Positions 38,100 through 46,464 of a stretch of DNA of 64,000 nt are shown here, piece after piece (within the stretch, counting starts at the first letter, position 1; every line of letters starts with the position of its first letter). The DNA lies in assembly GCF_002220365.1 (NCBI RefSeq), contig NZ_MTHB01000023.1, positions 116,785 through 180,784 on the forward strand, in the 5' to 3' direction. The notes below the pieces were generated by a model. The model saw only the letters and a list, made by a program, of their open reading frames with translations. It was not told the origin of the DNA and searched no databases. A program made the position numbers and the translations under genes. Source of the DNA: Caballeronia sordidicola. GTDB lineage: Bacteria > Pseudomonadota > Gammaproteobacteria > Burkholderiales > Burkholderiaceae.

Positions 38100-39271
38100 T
38101 ATGCCTTCGAGGATAGCGCGGCACCCGGTTCGCCCGGCTGCACTAGCGGGCGGGCAGCGACCGTATTATCGCCAGGGACGACGGGGTCGGCCGCGGGGTC
38201 GGCCTGATTCGGGACCACGGTGCCAGCAGTGTCAGCGAAAGCGCCGAGCGCCGCTTGTTGCACGGGAGCAGCGTTTTCTTCCATGGCGCGCACGAGGCGT
38301 TCAAGCACGCCATTTTTGACGGCATCATACCCGCGTTTGATAGCCCACTCAAACCCATAGGCTTGTGCCGATCCGTGGCTCTTGATGACCAGCCCGCGCA
38401 GGCCGAGCAGCGCGGCGCCGTTGTATTGAGCGGGGTCGACCCGGCGTTTAAAGCGTTTGAGAACGGGCATGGCGACGAGCGCCATCAGCTTGGTCGCGAG
38501 CGATCGGCTGAATTCCTCGCGGATGATGTCGGTCAGCATCTGCGCCAAGCCTTCTGAGGTCTTCAGCGCCACATTGCCGACAAAACCGTCGCACACGACC
38601 ACGTCGGTCGTGCCTTTATAGATGTCGTTGCCTTCCACGTTGCCGTAGAAATTGAGCGTGCTTGCGCGCAGCAATTCGCCGGCGCGTTTGATGACGTCGT
38701 TGCCCTTGATGACTTCTTCGCCGATGTTGAGCAGACCAATGGTCGGCCGCTCCTTGTTCCCGATAGCGGCAACCAGCGCGTGGCCCATTTCGGCGAATTG
38801 CAGCAGGTGTTGCGGCTCGCAGTCCACGTTCGCGCCCAGGTCGAGCACGGTGGTGAAGCCATTCTGGCTTGGCATCGCAGTTGCGATCGCCGGACGTTCA
38901 ATGCCCGGCAGTGTCTTGAGCACGTAGCGGGACACAGCCATCAATGCGCCGGTGTTGCCCGCCGAGATGCACGTCTGGGCCTGGCCGTCCTTGACGAGAT
39001 TGAGCGCCACCCGCATGGAGGAATCTTTCTTGCGCCGCAGCGCAACCTCTACCGAATCGTCCATCTCGACCACTTCGGTGGCCGGGACGACCGTCAGCCG
39101 GGTTTCGTCAGCGGCTTTGCACTTTTTCAGCTGCGCGCGGATGGCCGACTCGATGCCGACAAGCAACAGCTGCGCATCAGGATGCGAACGCACGAAACTG
39201 ACCGCGGCGGGAACGGTCACGGCCGGGCCGTGGTCGCCTCCCATGCAGTCGATAGTGATCTTTACGGTCAT
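38099..39271 (-). CDS. plsX: Phosphate acyltransferase PlsX
   Basis: Makes acyl-phosphate from acyl-ACP for phospholipid synthesis by PlsY. The 390-residue protein has the N-terminal signature [20 protein letters not shown] and the [20 protein letters not shown] core. The last 45 or so residues, beyond [10 protein letters not shown], are an Ala/Pro/Asp-rich tail. A hairpin with U-tract lies between rpmF and this gene. Confidence 0.96.
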   Translation of the reverse strand: MTVKITIDCMGGDHGPAVTVPAAVSFVRSHPDAQLLLVGIESAIRAQLKKCKAADETRLTVVPATEVVEMDDSVEVALRRKKDSSMRVALNLVKDGQAQTCISAGNTGALMAVSRYVLKTLPGIERPAIATAMPSQNGFTTVLDLGANVDCEPQHLLQFAEMGHALVAAIGNKERPTIGLLNIGEEVIKGNDVIKRAGELLRASTLNFYGNVEGNDIYKGTTDVVVCDGFVGNVALKTSEGLAQMLTDIIREEFSRSLATKLMALVAMPVLKRFKRRVDPAQYNGAALLGLRGLVIKSHGSAQAYGFEWAIKRGYDAVKNGVLERLVRAMEENAAPVQQAALGAFADTAGTVVPNQADPAADPVVPGDNTVAARPLVQPGEPGAALSSKA

Positions 39272-39294
39272 GGAGTGCGACGAATTTCAGGCAC

Positions 39295-39318
39295 AAAAAA
39301 GCGGCAGTGAAATGCCGC
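39295..39318 (-). terminator. Attenuator between rpmF and plsX
   Basis: On the minus strand GCGGCA, a 6-nt loop, TGCCGC and TTTTTT. Plus-strand arms lie at 39301-39306 and 39313-39318. It should end most rpmF transcripts before plsX. Confidence 0.75.
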
Positions 39319-39412
39319 CTTCTTGTTGTACCGGGAACATGTCAAGCGCGAACAACCGCGACTCAGACCACGAGTCAAGACGGTGACGCCAGACGCAACA
39401 AGCGTCGTACGC

Positions 39413-39592
39413 TTAGTCGTTCTTCGTCTTGATGACTTTCTTGCCACGATAGTAGCCATTCGGGCTCACGTGGTGACGCAGATGGACTTCACCCGTGCCC
39501 GGCTCAACAGCCAGCGCCGGCGCGGTCAGGAAGTCGTGCGAACGATGCATGCCGCGCTTGGACGGCGATTTCTTGTTTTGCTGAACTGCCAT
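39413..39592 (-). CDS. rpmF: 50S ribosomal protein L32
   Basis: A 59-residue basic protein: [20 protein letters not shown], then [20 protein letters not shown] and [18 protein letters not shown]. The protein lacks the Cys pairs seen in zinc-binding L32 forms. It sits between yceD and plsX, the conserved arrangement yceD-rpmF-plsX. Confidence 0.97.
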   Translation of the reverse strand: MAVQQNKKSPSKRGMHRSHDFLTAPALAVEPGTGEVHLRHHVSPNGYYRGKKVIKTKND

Positions 39593-39788
39593 GATGACTC
39601 CAGAAAAATTTTGCGAATTCTAACACAGCTCGGCACGCCCGAGACCCTGACGTGAGGCCAGTGAGTCTCAGGGCGCATCGCGCCGCCTGATGATTCGACG
39701 CCCGGCCTGATGCCGGACATCAATACTCTTTTAAAGCGAGCGATTGAAGCGCACTCAATGCACGCGCTTCATTGCCCGCTAATGTTAC

Positions 39789-40442
39789 TTAATGCTTGTT
39801 GTCGTCGGAACCGCCCTGCTTGAGCTTACCGAGCGCGGCGAACGGATTGGGCCTGCCTGTGCCGCCATCCTGCTGCGTGCCTGCATCGCCATTCAGACCA
39901 CCATCGTCCAGCTCGCCCTCGGCGCCCGCGAGGCCCGTTACCAGGCTCTCGTGCACTTCAGGACACACTTCGTGCTTCGGCACGAGCGGTAAGGTCAACA
40001 ACAATTCCTCTTCAATCAAGTCGACGAGATCGAACTGGCGTGAGCCAACGATCACTTCCACTTCATCGTTATCTAGCGGAAACTCGTCTGCTTCGTCTTC
40101 CGTCGTGACTATGCGATACGTTGCATCGACATCCAGGTGCTGCGAATACGGCGAAAGACAACGCTGGCATTCGATCCAGACCGATCCGTGCACCGCGAGC
40201 CGCAAATAAGGCTGCGGCGCTTCGGTACCGTCGTCCTGCAACTCAGGCTGCATGGAGCCTTCGGCCTGCCATGAAAATACCGTGTCGCGGTCTGGGGCAT
40301 CTGCCGGCACTTCGTTCAGCATGCGTGGCAATTGCGAGACCCGTACACCGCCTGCTGCCTGCCGACGGCTTTGGGCGAATTCGAACAAGTCGAGCGCGCG
40401 CAAGTCGGCGGGACATGCAGGTTTGCCAGGATTCTGTGTCAT
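39789..40442 (-). CDS. yceD: YceD family protein (DUF177), 23S rRNA accumulation protein
   Basis: YceD affects 23S rRNA levels in E. coli and nearly always precedes rpmF. The 217-residue protein shows the family core with ECQRCLSPYSQHLDVDATYR and the acidic DEADEFPLDNDEVEVIVGSR segment, then IEEELLLTLPLVPKHEVCPE. The C-terminal 45 residues are Gly/Asp/Gln-rich. It is the first gene of the long minus-strand run. Confidence 0.9.
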   Translation of the reverse strand: MTQNPGKPACPADLRALDLFEFAQSRRQAAGGVRVSQLPRMLNEVPADAPDRDTVFSWQAEGSMQPELQDDGTEAPQPYLRLAVHGSVWIECQRCLSPYSQHLDVDATYRIVTTEDEADEFPLDNDEVEVIVGSRQFDLVDLIEEELLLTLPLVPKHEVCPEVHESLVTGLAGAEGELDDGGLNGDAGTQQDGGTGRPNPFAALGKLKQGGSDDNKH

Positions 40443-40607
40443 GTGCGCTCCTGCAGTGGTCGTTGCCGCGACGGCTGGATAGCAAGTCCGCGGAGGACGA
40501 CCGGGGGTGAAACTGCAGTATGCACCGCACCGGACCCGTCCGGCTGGTGTGGTTTATCCCGATTTTCCAGCTGAGCGCCTTGCCGCGTGCCTGAGAGCGC
40601 CACATCC

Positions 40608-40720
40608 GGCCCTCAAAAACGGCCCTCAAAAACGGCCCTGCCTACTCTGGGCTGCCTCTTGAGCAGCGAAACAGAACCGCGCAACAGAACCGCGCAACAG
40701 AACTGTGAAACAGAACCGCG
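40608..40720. repeat. Two adjacent 13-bp tandem repeat tracts upstream of yceF
   Basis: GGCCCTCAAAAAC occurs twice with a partial third copy (40608-40640). Then four units of the A/C-AACAGAACCGCG type occupy 40669-40720 (third unit AACAGAACTGTG). They lie in the 478-bp gap between the divergent yceD and yceF genes. I recognise no promoter in the rest of the gap. Confidence 0.8.
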
Positions 40721-40920
40721 AGACATCTCAGTACACTTCCGGCCACTGCCGCCATCTCGGCATGCGTAAAAAGGCCTTCGCATACCGATGAAAAGCCCAA
40801 AATCATAGCGGCTTTGTCTTTTCGAGTCAAACACTTATGCTTCGGCGTGCGGCACCGCCATTTTGGTTCGGTCCCAGCCCGTTTCCGTCCTTCACCCCAT
40901 TTGTTCATAGCCAACCCTTC

Positions 40921-41535
40921 ATGCCCGACGTCTCAACTAAGCCGCGTCTCATCCTTGCCTCGAGTTCGCGTTACCGGCGGGAGTTGCTCGAGCGCTTGCG
41001 CATTCCCTTCGATGTGATCACGCCCGATATCGACGAAACGCCGCTCGCCGGTGAAACGCCGGAAGCCACGGCTGTCCGGCTGTCGATCGCCAAGGCACGT
41101 GCGGCCGCGGCCCGCGTGTCCGACGCTTCCGGCGCACTCGTGATCGGCTCCGATCAGGTTGCGACCTGCGACGGCCGTCAGATCGGCAAGCCCGGCACGC
41201 ATGACAACGCGCGCGTTCAGCTTCAGTCGATGCGCGGCAAAAGTGTCGAATTCCACAGCGCGCTGTGTCTCTTCGACAGCCGCTCGGACCATATCCAATC
41301 CGCCGATATCGTCACCCGCGTGCAATTTCGCGAGTTGTCGGACGCGGAAATCGAAGCATATTTACTTGCCGAAACGCCTTACGACGTGGCGGGCAGCGCG
41401 AAATCGGAGGGTTTGGGCATTACGCTTGTCGATGCAATTCATTCCGACGATCCCACTGCGCTGGTCGGTTTGCCGCTGATCGCGTTGTCGCGAATGTTGC
41501 GCGCGGCCGGGTTTCCGTTATTGGGGGCAGCATGA
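40921..41535 (+). CDS. Maf-family nucleotide pyrophosphatase, YceF type
   Basis: Likely hydrolyses non-canonical nucleotides such as 7-methyl-GTP, acting as a house-cleaning enzyme. The 204-residue protein starts RLILASSSRYRRELLERLRI, the family's N-terminal signature, with SDQVATCDG and the later GSAKSEGLGI segment. Position beside yceD-rpmF supports YceF over Maf/YhdE. The frame extends 28 codons upstream to 40837 without family likeness; the ATG at 40921 is preferred. It overlaps the next gene by 4 bp. Confidence 0.9.
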   Translation: MPDVSTKPRLILASSSRYRRELLERLRIPFDVITPDIDETPLAGETPEATAVRLSIAKARAAAARVSDASGALVIGSDQVATCDGRQIGKPGTHDNARVQLQSMRGKSVEFHSALCLFDSRSDHIQSADIVTRVQFRELSDAEIEAYLLAETPYDVAGSAKSEGLGITLVDAIHSDDPTALVGLPLIALSRMLRAAGFPLLGAA

Positions 41536-42251
41536 GCGGCGTTTTGTACCTGATTCCGAACACGCTCGGCGACGGCGACAGCGCCGCGCTCGCCGACGTT
41601 CTTCCCGAACCCGTGCGAGCACGCGCCGCGGCGCTGCAGTACTACATTGGCGAGAACGCGAAAACCACACGCGCCTTCCTGAAAAAGGTCGGAACCGAAC
41701 GGCCGATCCAGGAAATCGAGATCCGCGAACTCAACGTCAACACCCCGCCGGGTGAAGTCGACAAACTGCTCAAGCCGATTCTGGCCGGTACCGACGCCGG
41801 CCTCGTTTCGGAAGCGGGATGCCCGGCGGTCGCAGATCCGGGCGCCCTGCTCGTGCGCCGCGCCCACGAGCGCGGTGTCAAAGTGGTGCCGTTCGTCGGA
41901 CCCAGTTCGATTTTGCTGGCGCTGATGGCTTCGGGAATGAACGGCCAGAGTTTCGCGTTCAACGGGTATCTTCCCGTTGATGCCGCCGAACGGGGCAAAC
42001 GCCTGCGCGAGTTGGAAGCGCTGTCCCGCAAGGCGAACCAGACGCAGATATTTATCGAGACGCCGTACAGGAATCGTGCGCTGCTGGACACGCTGCTCGC
42101 GACCTGCGCGCCGTCCACGCTGGTGTGCGTCGCGGTCGACCTGACGTTACCGGCCGAGACGATCGTCACGCGAACCGTGTCAGACTGGAAAAAGAAAGCT
42201 GCGCCAGAGTTGCATAAGCGGCCAGCGATTTTCTTGCTACTAGGCGCATAG
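41532..42251 (+). CDS. RsmI-like tetrapyrrole-methylase-family methyltransferase
   Basis: A SAM-dependent methyltransferase of the RsmI/cobalamin-methylase fold, 239 residues. It begins SGVLYLIPNTLGDGDS, where true RsmI has the 'G.LYvV.tPIGNlgD' start. It keeps SEAGCPAVADPG (SAM-binding loop), VVPFVGPSSILLALMASG and FNGYLPVDAAER. It is shorter than RsmI (about 280-290) and is probably the paralogue that sits beside yceF in betaproteobacteria. The substrate is unknown. Start codon overlaps the yceF stop (ATGA). Confidence 0.82.
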   Translation: MSGVLYLIPNTLGDGDSAALADVLPEPVRARAAALQYYIGENAKTTRAFLKKVGTERPIQEIEIRELNVNTPPGEVDKLLKPILAGTDAGLVSEAGCPAVADPGALLVRRAHERGVKVVPFVGPSSILLALMASGMNGQSFAFNGYLPVDAAERGKRLRELEALSRKANQTQIFIETPYRNRALLDTLLATCAPSTLVCVAVDLTLPAETIVTRTVSDWKKKAAPELHKRPAIFLLLGA

Positions 42252-42294
42252 GTCGGGGCGCATCCTTTTGCCACGCTTTCCGCACTTCGCACGA

Positions 42295-42331
42295 AAAACC
42301 GCTCGCCTGAAGACTCAAGGCGAGCGGTTTT
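42295..42331. terminator. Bidirectional terminator between the methyltransferase and SppA-like genes
   Basis: AAAACCGCTCGCCT pairs with AGGCGAGCGGTTTT across a 9-nt loop: 14-bp perfect stem with A and T ends, between convergent genes. Confidence 0.9.
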
Positions 42332-42385
42332 CATCTGAATGAAGAACGCCGGCGCGCTCCCTTCAACTGCGTCACTTCAGCTGCG

Positions 42386-43384
42386 TCACTTCAGCTGCAT
42401 CTTCCCGCCCATCATCAGCGCGTGCATCGATGCATTGCCGACCGCCGCGCCGAACTTGCGCGCCACCCGCTCGCCAATGCTCTCCTTCTGCGTGTAATCG
42501 ACAAGATCCGGCTGTTTCACGATCTCACGCGCGACGTAATCGGCGTCGCCGAATCCATCGGCGAGACCCAATTCCACGCTTTTCTGGCCCGTCCAGAACA
42601 TGCCCGAGAACACGTCGGGCGTGTCTTTCAGCCGATTGCCCCGGCCTTGTTTGACGGCATCGATGAATTGCTGGTGAATCTGGTCGAGCATGTCCTGCGC
42701 GTGGGCGTTCATGGCCGGCGATTCGGGCGAGAACGGATCGAACGCGCCTTTGTTTGCGCCCGACGTGTGCAGCCGGCGTTCCACGCCCAGCTTGTCCATC
42801 AGGCCCGTAAAGCCGAAACCGTCCATCAGCACACCGATCGATCCGACGATGCTCGCCTTGTCGACGTAAATTTTATCGGCGGCGGCCGCGGCGTAATAAC
42901 CGCCCGACGCGCACATGTCGCCCACGACCACGTACAGCGGCTTCGACGGATATTTCGCCCGCAAGCGCGTGATCTCGCGATTGATGATGCCGGCCTGCAC
43001 CGGACTGCCGCCCGGGCTGTTGCAGCGAAGGATCACCGCTGCAGTGCCGTCGTCTTCAAAAGCGCTGTCGAGCGCTGCGTTGACGTTGTCCGAACTGGCG
43101 TCGCTATTGGCAGAGATCTCGCCTTCCAGTTCGACCAGCGCCGTATGGCGCGAGGTTTTCGCGACTTTGTCGCTGGTGAAATCGAACGCGCTCCAGACCG
43201 CGATCGCCAGGATGGCGAGGAACACGAAGCGGAAAAATATCCGCCAGCGGCGTGCGGCCCGCTGTTCATTGATCGCTGCGAGCGCAATGCGTTCGAGCGC
43301 AGCGCGCTCCCAGTTGTCGCCGGTGTCGCCGATGGATTTGGGACGCGCCTTATCCGCGGAATCGGTGGGAATTTGATCGGACAT
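42386..43384 (-). CDS. sppA: S49-family signal peptide peptidase (SppA-like)
   Basis: A 332-residue membrane peptidase, single-domain type (about half of E. coli SppA). One membrane segment lies near residues 50-68 (FFRFVFLAILAIAVWSAFDF). The catalytic Ser lies in CASGGYYAAAAADKIY and the Lys-bearing second site is in the following KASIVGSIGV stretch. It is thought to digest leftover signal peptides. The start at 43384 follows the family; a longer frame begins at 43456. Confidence 0.92.
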   Translation of the reverse strand: MSDQIPTDSADKARPKSIGDTGDNWERAALERIALAAINEQRAARRWRIFFRFVFLAILAIAVWSAFDFTSDKVAKTSRHTALVELEGEISANSDASSDNVNAALDSAFEDDGTAAVILRCNSPGGSPVQAGIINREITRLRAKYPSKPLYVVVGDMCASGGYYAAAAADKIYVDKASIVGSIGVLMDGFGFTGLMDKLGVERRLHTSGANKGAFDPFSPESPAMNAHAQDMLDQIHQQFIDAVKQGRGNRLKDTPDVFSGMFWTGQKSVELGLADGFGDADYVAREIVKQPDLVDYTQKESIGERVARKFGAAVGNASMHALMMGGKMQLK

Positions 43385-43468
43385 GCGTCGCCTGGTTGAC
43401 TGATTGAAAATGAAGAGCGGGTTCGTTTCGAATCGCGAAAACACCCGCGAAAACACCCGCTAGAACGG

Positions 43469-43879
43469 TCAAGCCGGACGGAGATCGTCGTCGGGAAGCC
43501 AGAAGACGGCGCTGCCTTCGGGTGTGTCGCGATCTTCCGCTGCCACCCGCCGCAAACGCGCGCCGCGGCAAGGGCCCCCGACGCATTTTCCCGTGTCCGG
43601 CTCGTAAATCGCGCCATGTGTCGCGCACATCAAGTATAAGCCGGAGCTCTCGAAGAACTTGCCCTCGGACCAGTCCATCTCCATGGGCACATGGGCGCAG
43701 CGGTTGAGGTAGCCAAACGGTTTGCCGTCGTATCGGACAAAAAACACGGTGGCTTCGCCGCCTTTGTCGACGGCTTTATGACGGACGCCGTCGCCGCCGT
43801 CGATCAACTCCTCCGACGCGCAGATTCGGACCGGTTCTGGAGGCGCCTTGAGCGGCGCCTCAAGCGGCGTTCCTGTCAT
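43469..43879 (-). CDS. Rieske [2Fe-2S] ferredoxin-like protein
   Basis: 136 residues with one Rieske domain: ligands Cys61 and His63 in NRCAHVPM, Cys85 and His88 in MCATHGAIYEP, and two further cysteines (99 and 104). This is the small soluble ferredoxin form; its partner oxidoreductase is not evident. It overlaps the phosphatase gene by 4 bp. Confidence 0.92.
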   Translation of the reverse strand: MTGTPLEAPLKAPPEPVRICASEELIDGGDGVRHKAVDKGGEATVFFVRYDGKPFGYLNRCAHVPMEMDWSEGKFFESSGLYLMCATHGAIYEPDTGKCVGGPCRGARLRRVAAEDRDTPEGSAVFWLPDDDLRPA

Positions 43880-44535
43880 GCATTCTCCCGCAGCCAATCC
43901 CCCAGCGACGTCACGTTTTCGGCCACGAACAGCGGCTCGAGCGCGTGCAGCGACTTCGCCGGATGCGCACCATACGTCACGCCGACCGCGGCCGCACCGG
44001 CGTTCTTCGCCATCTGCAGGTCGTGCGTGGTGTCGCCGATCATCACGGTGCGGCTTACGTCCTGCCCGAGTTCGCGCGTGAGTTCGTGCAGCATGGCCGG
44101 ATGCGGCTTGGAGAAGGTTTCATCGGCGCAGCGCGTGCCGTCGAAGAGGCTCGTCAGGCGCGACTGGTCCAGCGCGCGGTTCAGGCCCACACGGCTTTTG
44201 CCTGTTGCGACGGCCAGCAGATAACCCTCGTCACGCAGGCTCTGCAACATGCCGCGCACGCCGTCGAAGAGCTCGGTTTGCTCACCCTTGATCAAATAAT
44301 GGAAGCGATACCGCTCGGCAAGCTTCGGGTAATCGACGGGATCGAGCGTGGGCGCCGCGATCTGCAATGCGTCGCGCAGCCCCAGGCCGATCACATAGCT
44401 TGCCGCTTCGTCGGCGGGAACGGGCAGGCTCAGGTCGCGGCACGCCGCCTGAATGCTGCGCGTAATGTGCGCCGTGGAATCCATCAAGGTGCCGTCCCAG
44501 TCGAAGACAATCAGATCGAATTGCTGACGGGCCAT
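43876..44535 (-). CDS. HAD-family phosphatase, Gph-like
   Basis: 219 residues of the HAD fold with a cap: nucleophile motif FDWDGTLMDS, motif II ATGKSRVGL, motif III with KPHPAM and motif IV MIGDTTHDLQMA. Resembles phosphoglycolate phosphatase and related house-cleaning phosphatases. It lies between rluC and the Rieske gene, all on the minus strand with zero or overlapping spacing. Confidence 0.88.
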   Translation of the reverse strand: MARQQFDLIVFDWDGTLMDSTAHITRSIQAACRDLSLPVPADEAASYVIGLGLRDALQIAAPTLDPVDYPKLAERYRFHYLIKGEQTELFDGVRGMLQSLRDEGYLLAVATGKSRVGLNRALDQSRLTSLFDGTRCADETFSKPHPAMLHELTRELGQDVSRTVMIGDTTHDLQMAKNAGAAAVGVTYGAHPAKSLHALEPLFVAENVTSLGDWLRENA

Positions 44536-45540
44536 TTATTGGGTCTCTCTAGAATTTTGTTTGAGTTGTTCGATGAAGCGCCGGCATTCGGCGGGCAGCG
44601 GCGCTTCGACCTGAAGCGTCTCGCCGCTGGCCGGATGCACGAGTTTCAGCCGGAAAGCGTGCAGGAACATGCGTTTGAGCGACGGATTGGCGTCGGTGCG
44701 CACCAGATTCTTGTTTAGCGCAAAGTCACCATATTTGGTGTCGCCAGCGATCGGCAGGCCGATATGCGCCATATGCACACGAATCTGATGCGTACGACCG
44801 GTCTTCAGTTCCGCCTCGACCCACGCGTAGTCACTGAAACGCTCGATCAGGTTGAACACGGTATGCGACGCGAGGCCGTCGTCCTGGACCCGCACGCGGC
44901 GCTCGCCCTCGGGCGTCAGGTATTTGTGCAGCGGTTCTTTCACGATCCGCCGACGACCCCAACCCGCGAGCCAGTCGCCGTGACCGACGGCCTGATAGCG
45001 TTTATCGATACGGTTCTCGCGCATTTGCTCATGCACGTTGATCAACGCTGTGCGTTTTTTTGCGAGCATCAACACGCCGGAGGTCTCGCGATCCAGCCGA
45101 TGCACCAATTCGAGGAATTTTGCCTGCGGGCGCGCATTGCGCAATTGTTCGATAACACCGAACGCCACGCCACTGCCGCCGTGAACGGCGACGCCCGCAG
45201 GTTTGTCGATCACGATCAGGTGATCGTCTTCAAATAGTATGGGGAATTCGGCTGCGGGCGCATTCGATGAAACCGGCGTTTCGTCCAATTGTGCGGTGCG
45301 AATAGGCGGGACGCGGACAAGATCGCCCATTTCCAGCCGATAAGCGGCGTCGATACGGCCCTTGTTTACGCGCACTTCCCCGCTGCGCAAAATCCGGTAA
45401 ATGTGACTTTTCGGCACGCCTTTACAGACGCGGAGTAAAAAATTGTCGATGCGCTGACCCGCCGCATTTTCGTCGATCTCGATCATTGAGACCTGTTCGC
45501 TTGCGACCTTTTTATGGGATGTTTTGCCTAACTCATTCAT
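44536..45540 (-). CDS. rluC: 23S rRNA pseudouridine synthase C
   Basis: Makes pseudouridines at positions 955, 2504 and 2580 of 23S rRNA. The 334-residue protein has an N-terminal S4 RNA-binding domain (GQRIDNFLLRVCKGVPKSHI) and the catalytic motif HRLDRETSGVLML with the essential Asp. It is divergent from rne, as in E. coli; the presumed rne promoter overlaps its start codon. Confidence 0.95.
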   Translation of the reverse strand: MNELGKTSHKKVASEQVSMIEIDENAAGQRIDNFLLRVCKGVPKSHIYRILRSGEVRVNKGRIDAAYRLEMGDLVRVPPIRTAQLDETPVSSNAPAAEFPILFEDDHLIVIDKPAGVAVHGGSGVAFGVIEQLRNARPQAKFLELVHRLDRETSGVLMLAKKRTALINVHEQMRENRIDKRYQAVGHGDWLAGWGRRRIVKEPLHKYLTPEGERRVRVQDDGLASHTVFNLIERFSDYAWVEAELKTGRTHQIRVHMAHIGLPIAGDTKYGDFALNKNLVRTDANPSLKRMFLHAFRLKLVHPASGETLQVEAPLPAECRRFIEQLKQNSRETQ

Positions 45541-45552
45541 TCTGAATATAAT
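45524..45552 (+). promoter_or_regulatory. Probable sigma-70 promoter of rne
   Basis: TTGCCT (45524-45529), a 17-bp spacer, and a perfect TATAAT (45547-45552). It overlaps the first codons of rluC on the other strand. It would give an rne mRNA leader of about 0.9 kb. Confidence 0.6.
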
Positions 45553-46464
45553 TTGCGGACAGTCTGGAAAAAGCCACTAAGCTGGCCGGATGTTGTCAGA
45601 CTGTACAGGTGCAAGTAGTAAACCGTTATTTTACTTGCGCCCAGGGTCAGTTGCTCACCCGGAAAACGGAGTAACAAGTTGCACGCACGACGATATCGCG
45701 CGGCAGGGACGGTGCCCACAGGCGCGTTCGGTCGAGTCGATCGTCGACACGGTAACGGATTTTTGGCGATCAAGAATTTTATCGGCGAGAGACGATGAGG
45801 TCCGGACTTAAACCCGGCTTCTTCCGGATGTGACCCGGGTATCAGGCAGGTATCTAAAAGATATCGGGCGGGTATCAAGTTAGGGTGAACGGAACATTGT
45901 CGCTTGGCCGTTGCGAAGAAAACGGCTTCTGCTGCAAGCTGCGCTGAAACGGGCGAAGCGTGGCAGAGGACGCAACAAGACGAGACACCCAACGCGGTTG
46001 TCGGGCGCTTTGAGCACCCGGCAAACCGCAACGGCAGCCTGCTGCAGGTTTGGAAAACGTCGGTCGGTTTGCTTATTGCGCGGGTTTGGCGCGAAAACCC
46101 TCCACCCGTTTGACACTGTGTCAGGCCGCATCCGGCTGCTGCTGGCTGCGCTGCCGGCTCCTCAAGTAGTTTGAAGGACGTCGAGCCGCAGTGCTGTGCC
46201 GCTTAAGCCGCCAGCCGTTGCTTCACGGCGTGTCGAAGTCTGTTCGCATGTGCCCCAGGGCTGGTTGCCCGTCACGACGCGTTTCGTCGCTGGCCGGTGG
46301 CTAGACCCGTCCCAGGCAATTCTCCCCGCCAGAACTCCCGCTCCAGCGTGCTTTGTGACAACACACACAAAAAAGCGCGGCGCGCCCGCCCTCCTGCTTC
46401 ACGCGACTGACAACCGCGCGAATTCGCTCGATGGGGGCCGGTAGAGCCGCTCTGGAGCCGTCCA
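45553..46464 (+). other. Long 5' leader of rne
   Basis: 912 bp without a supported gene between rluC and rne. In E. coli the rne leader (361 nt) folds into hairpins that let RNase E destabilise its own mRNA; a similar role here is an inference. I see many short GC-rich hairpin-capable segments but did not predict a fold. Small ORFs in the stretch lack coding character. Confidence 0.55.

Noticed and set aside
45553..46464. Small protein genes in the rne leader
   Set aside because: Short frames at 45904-46174 and elsewhere have no clear ribosome binding sites, and their translations look random.
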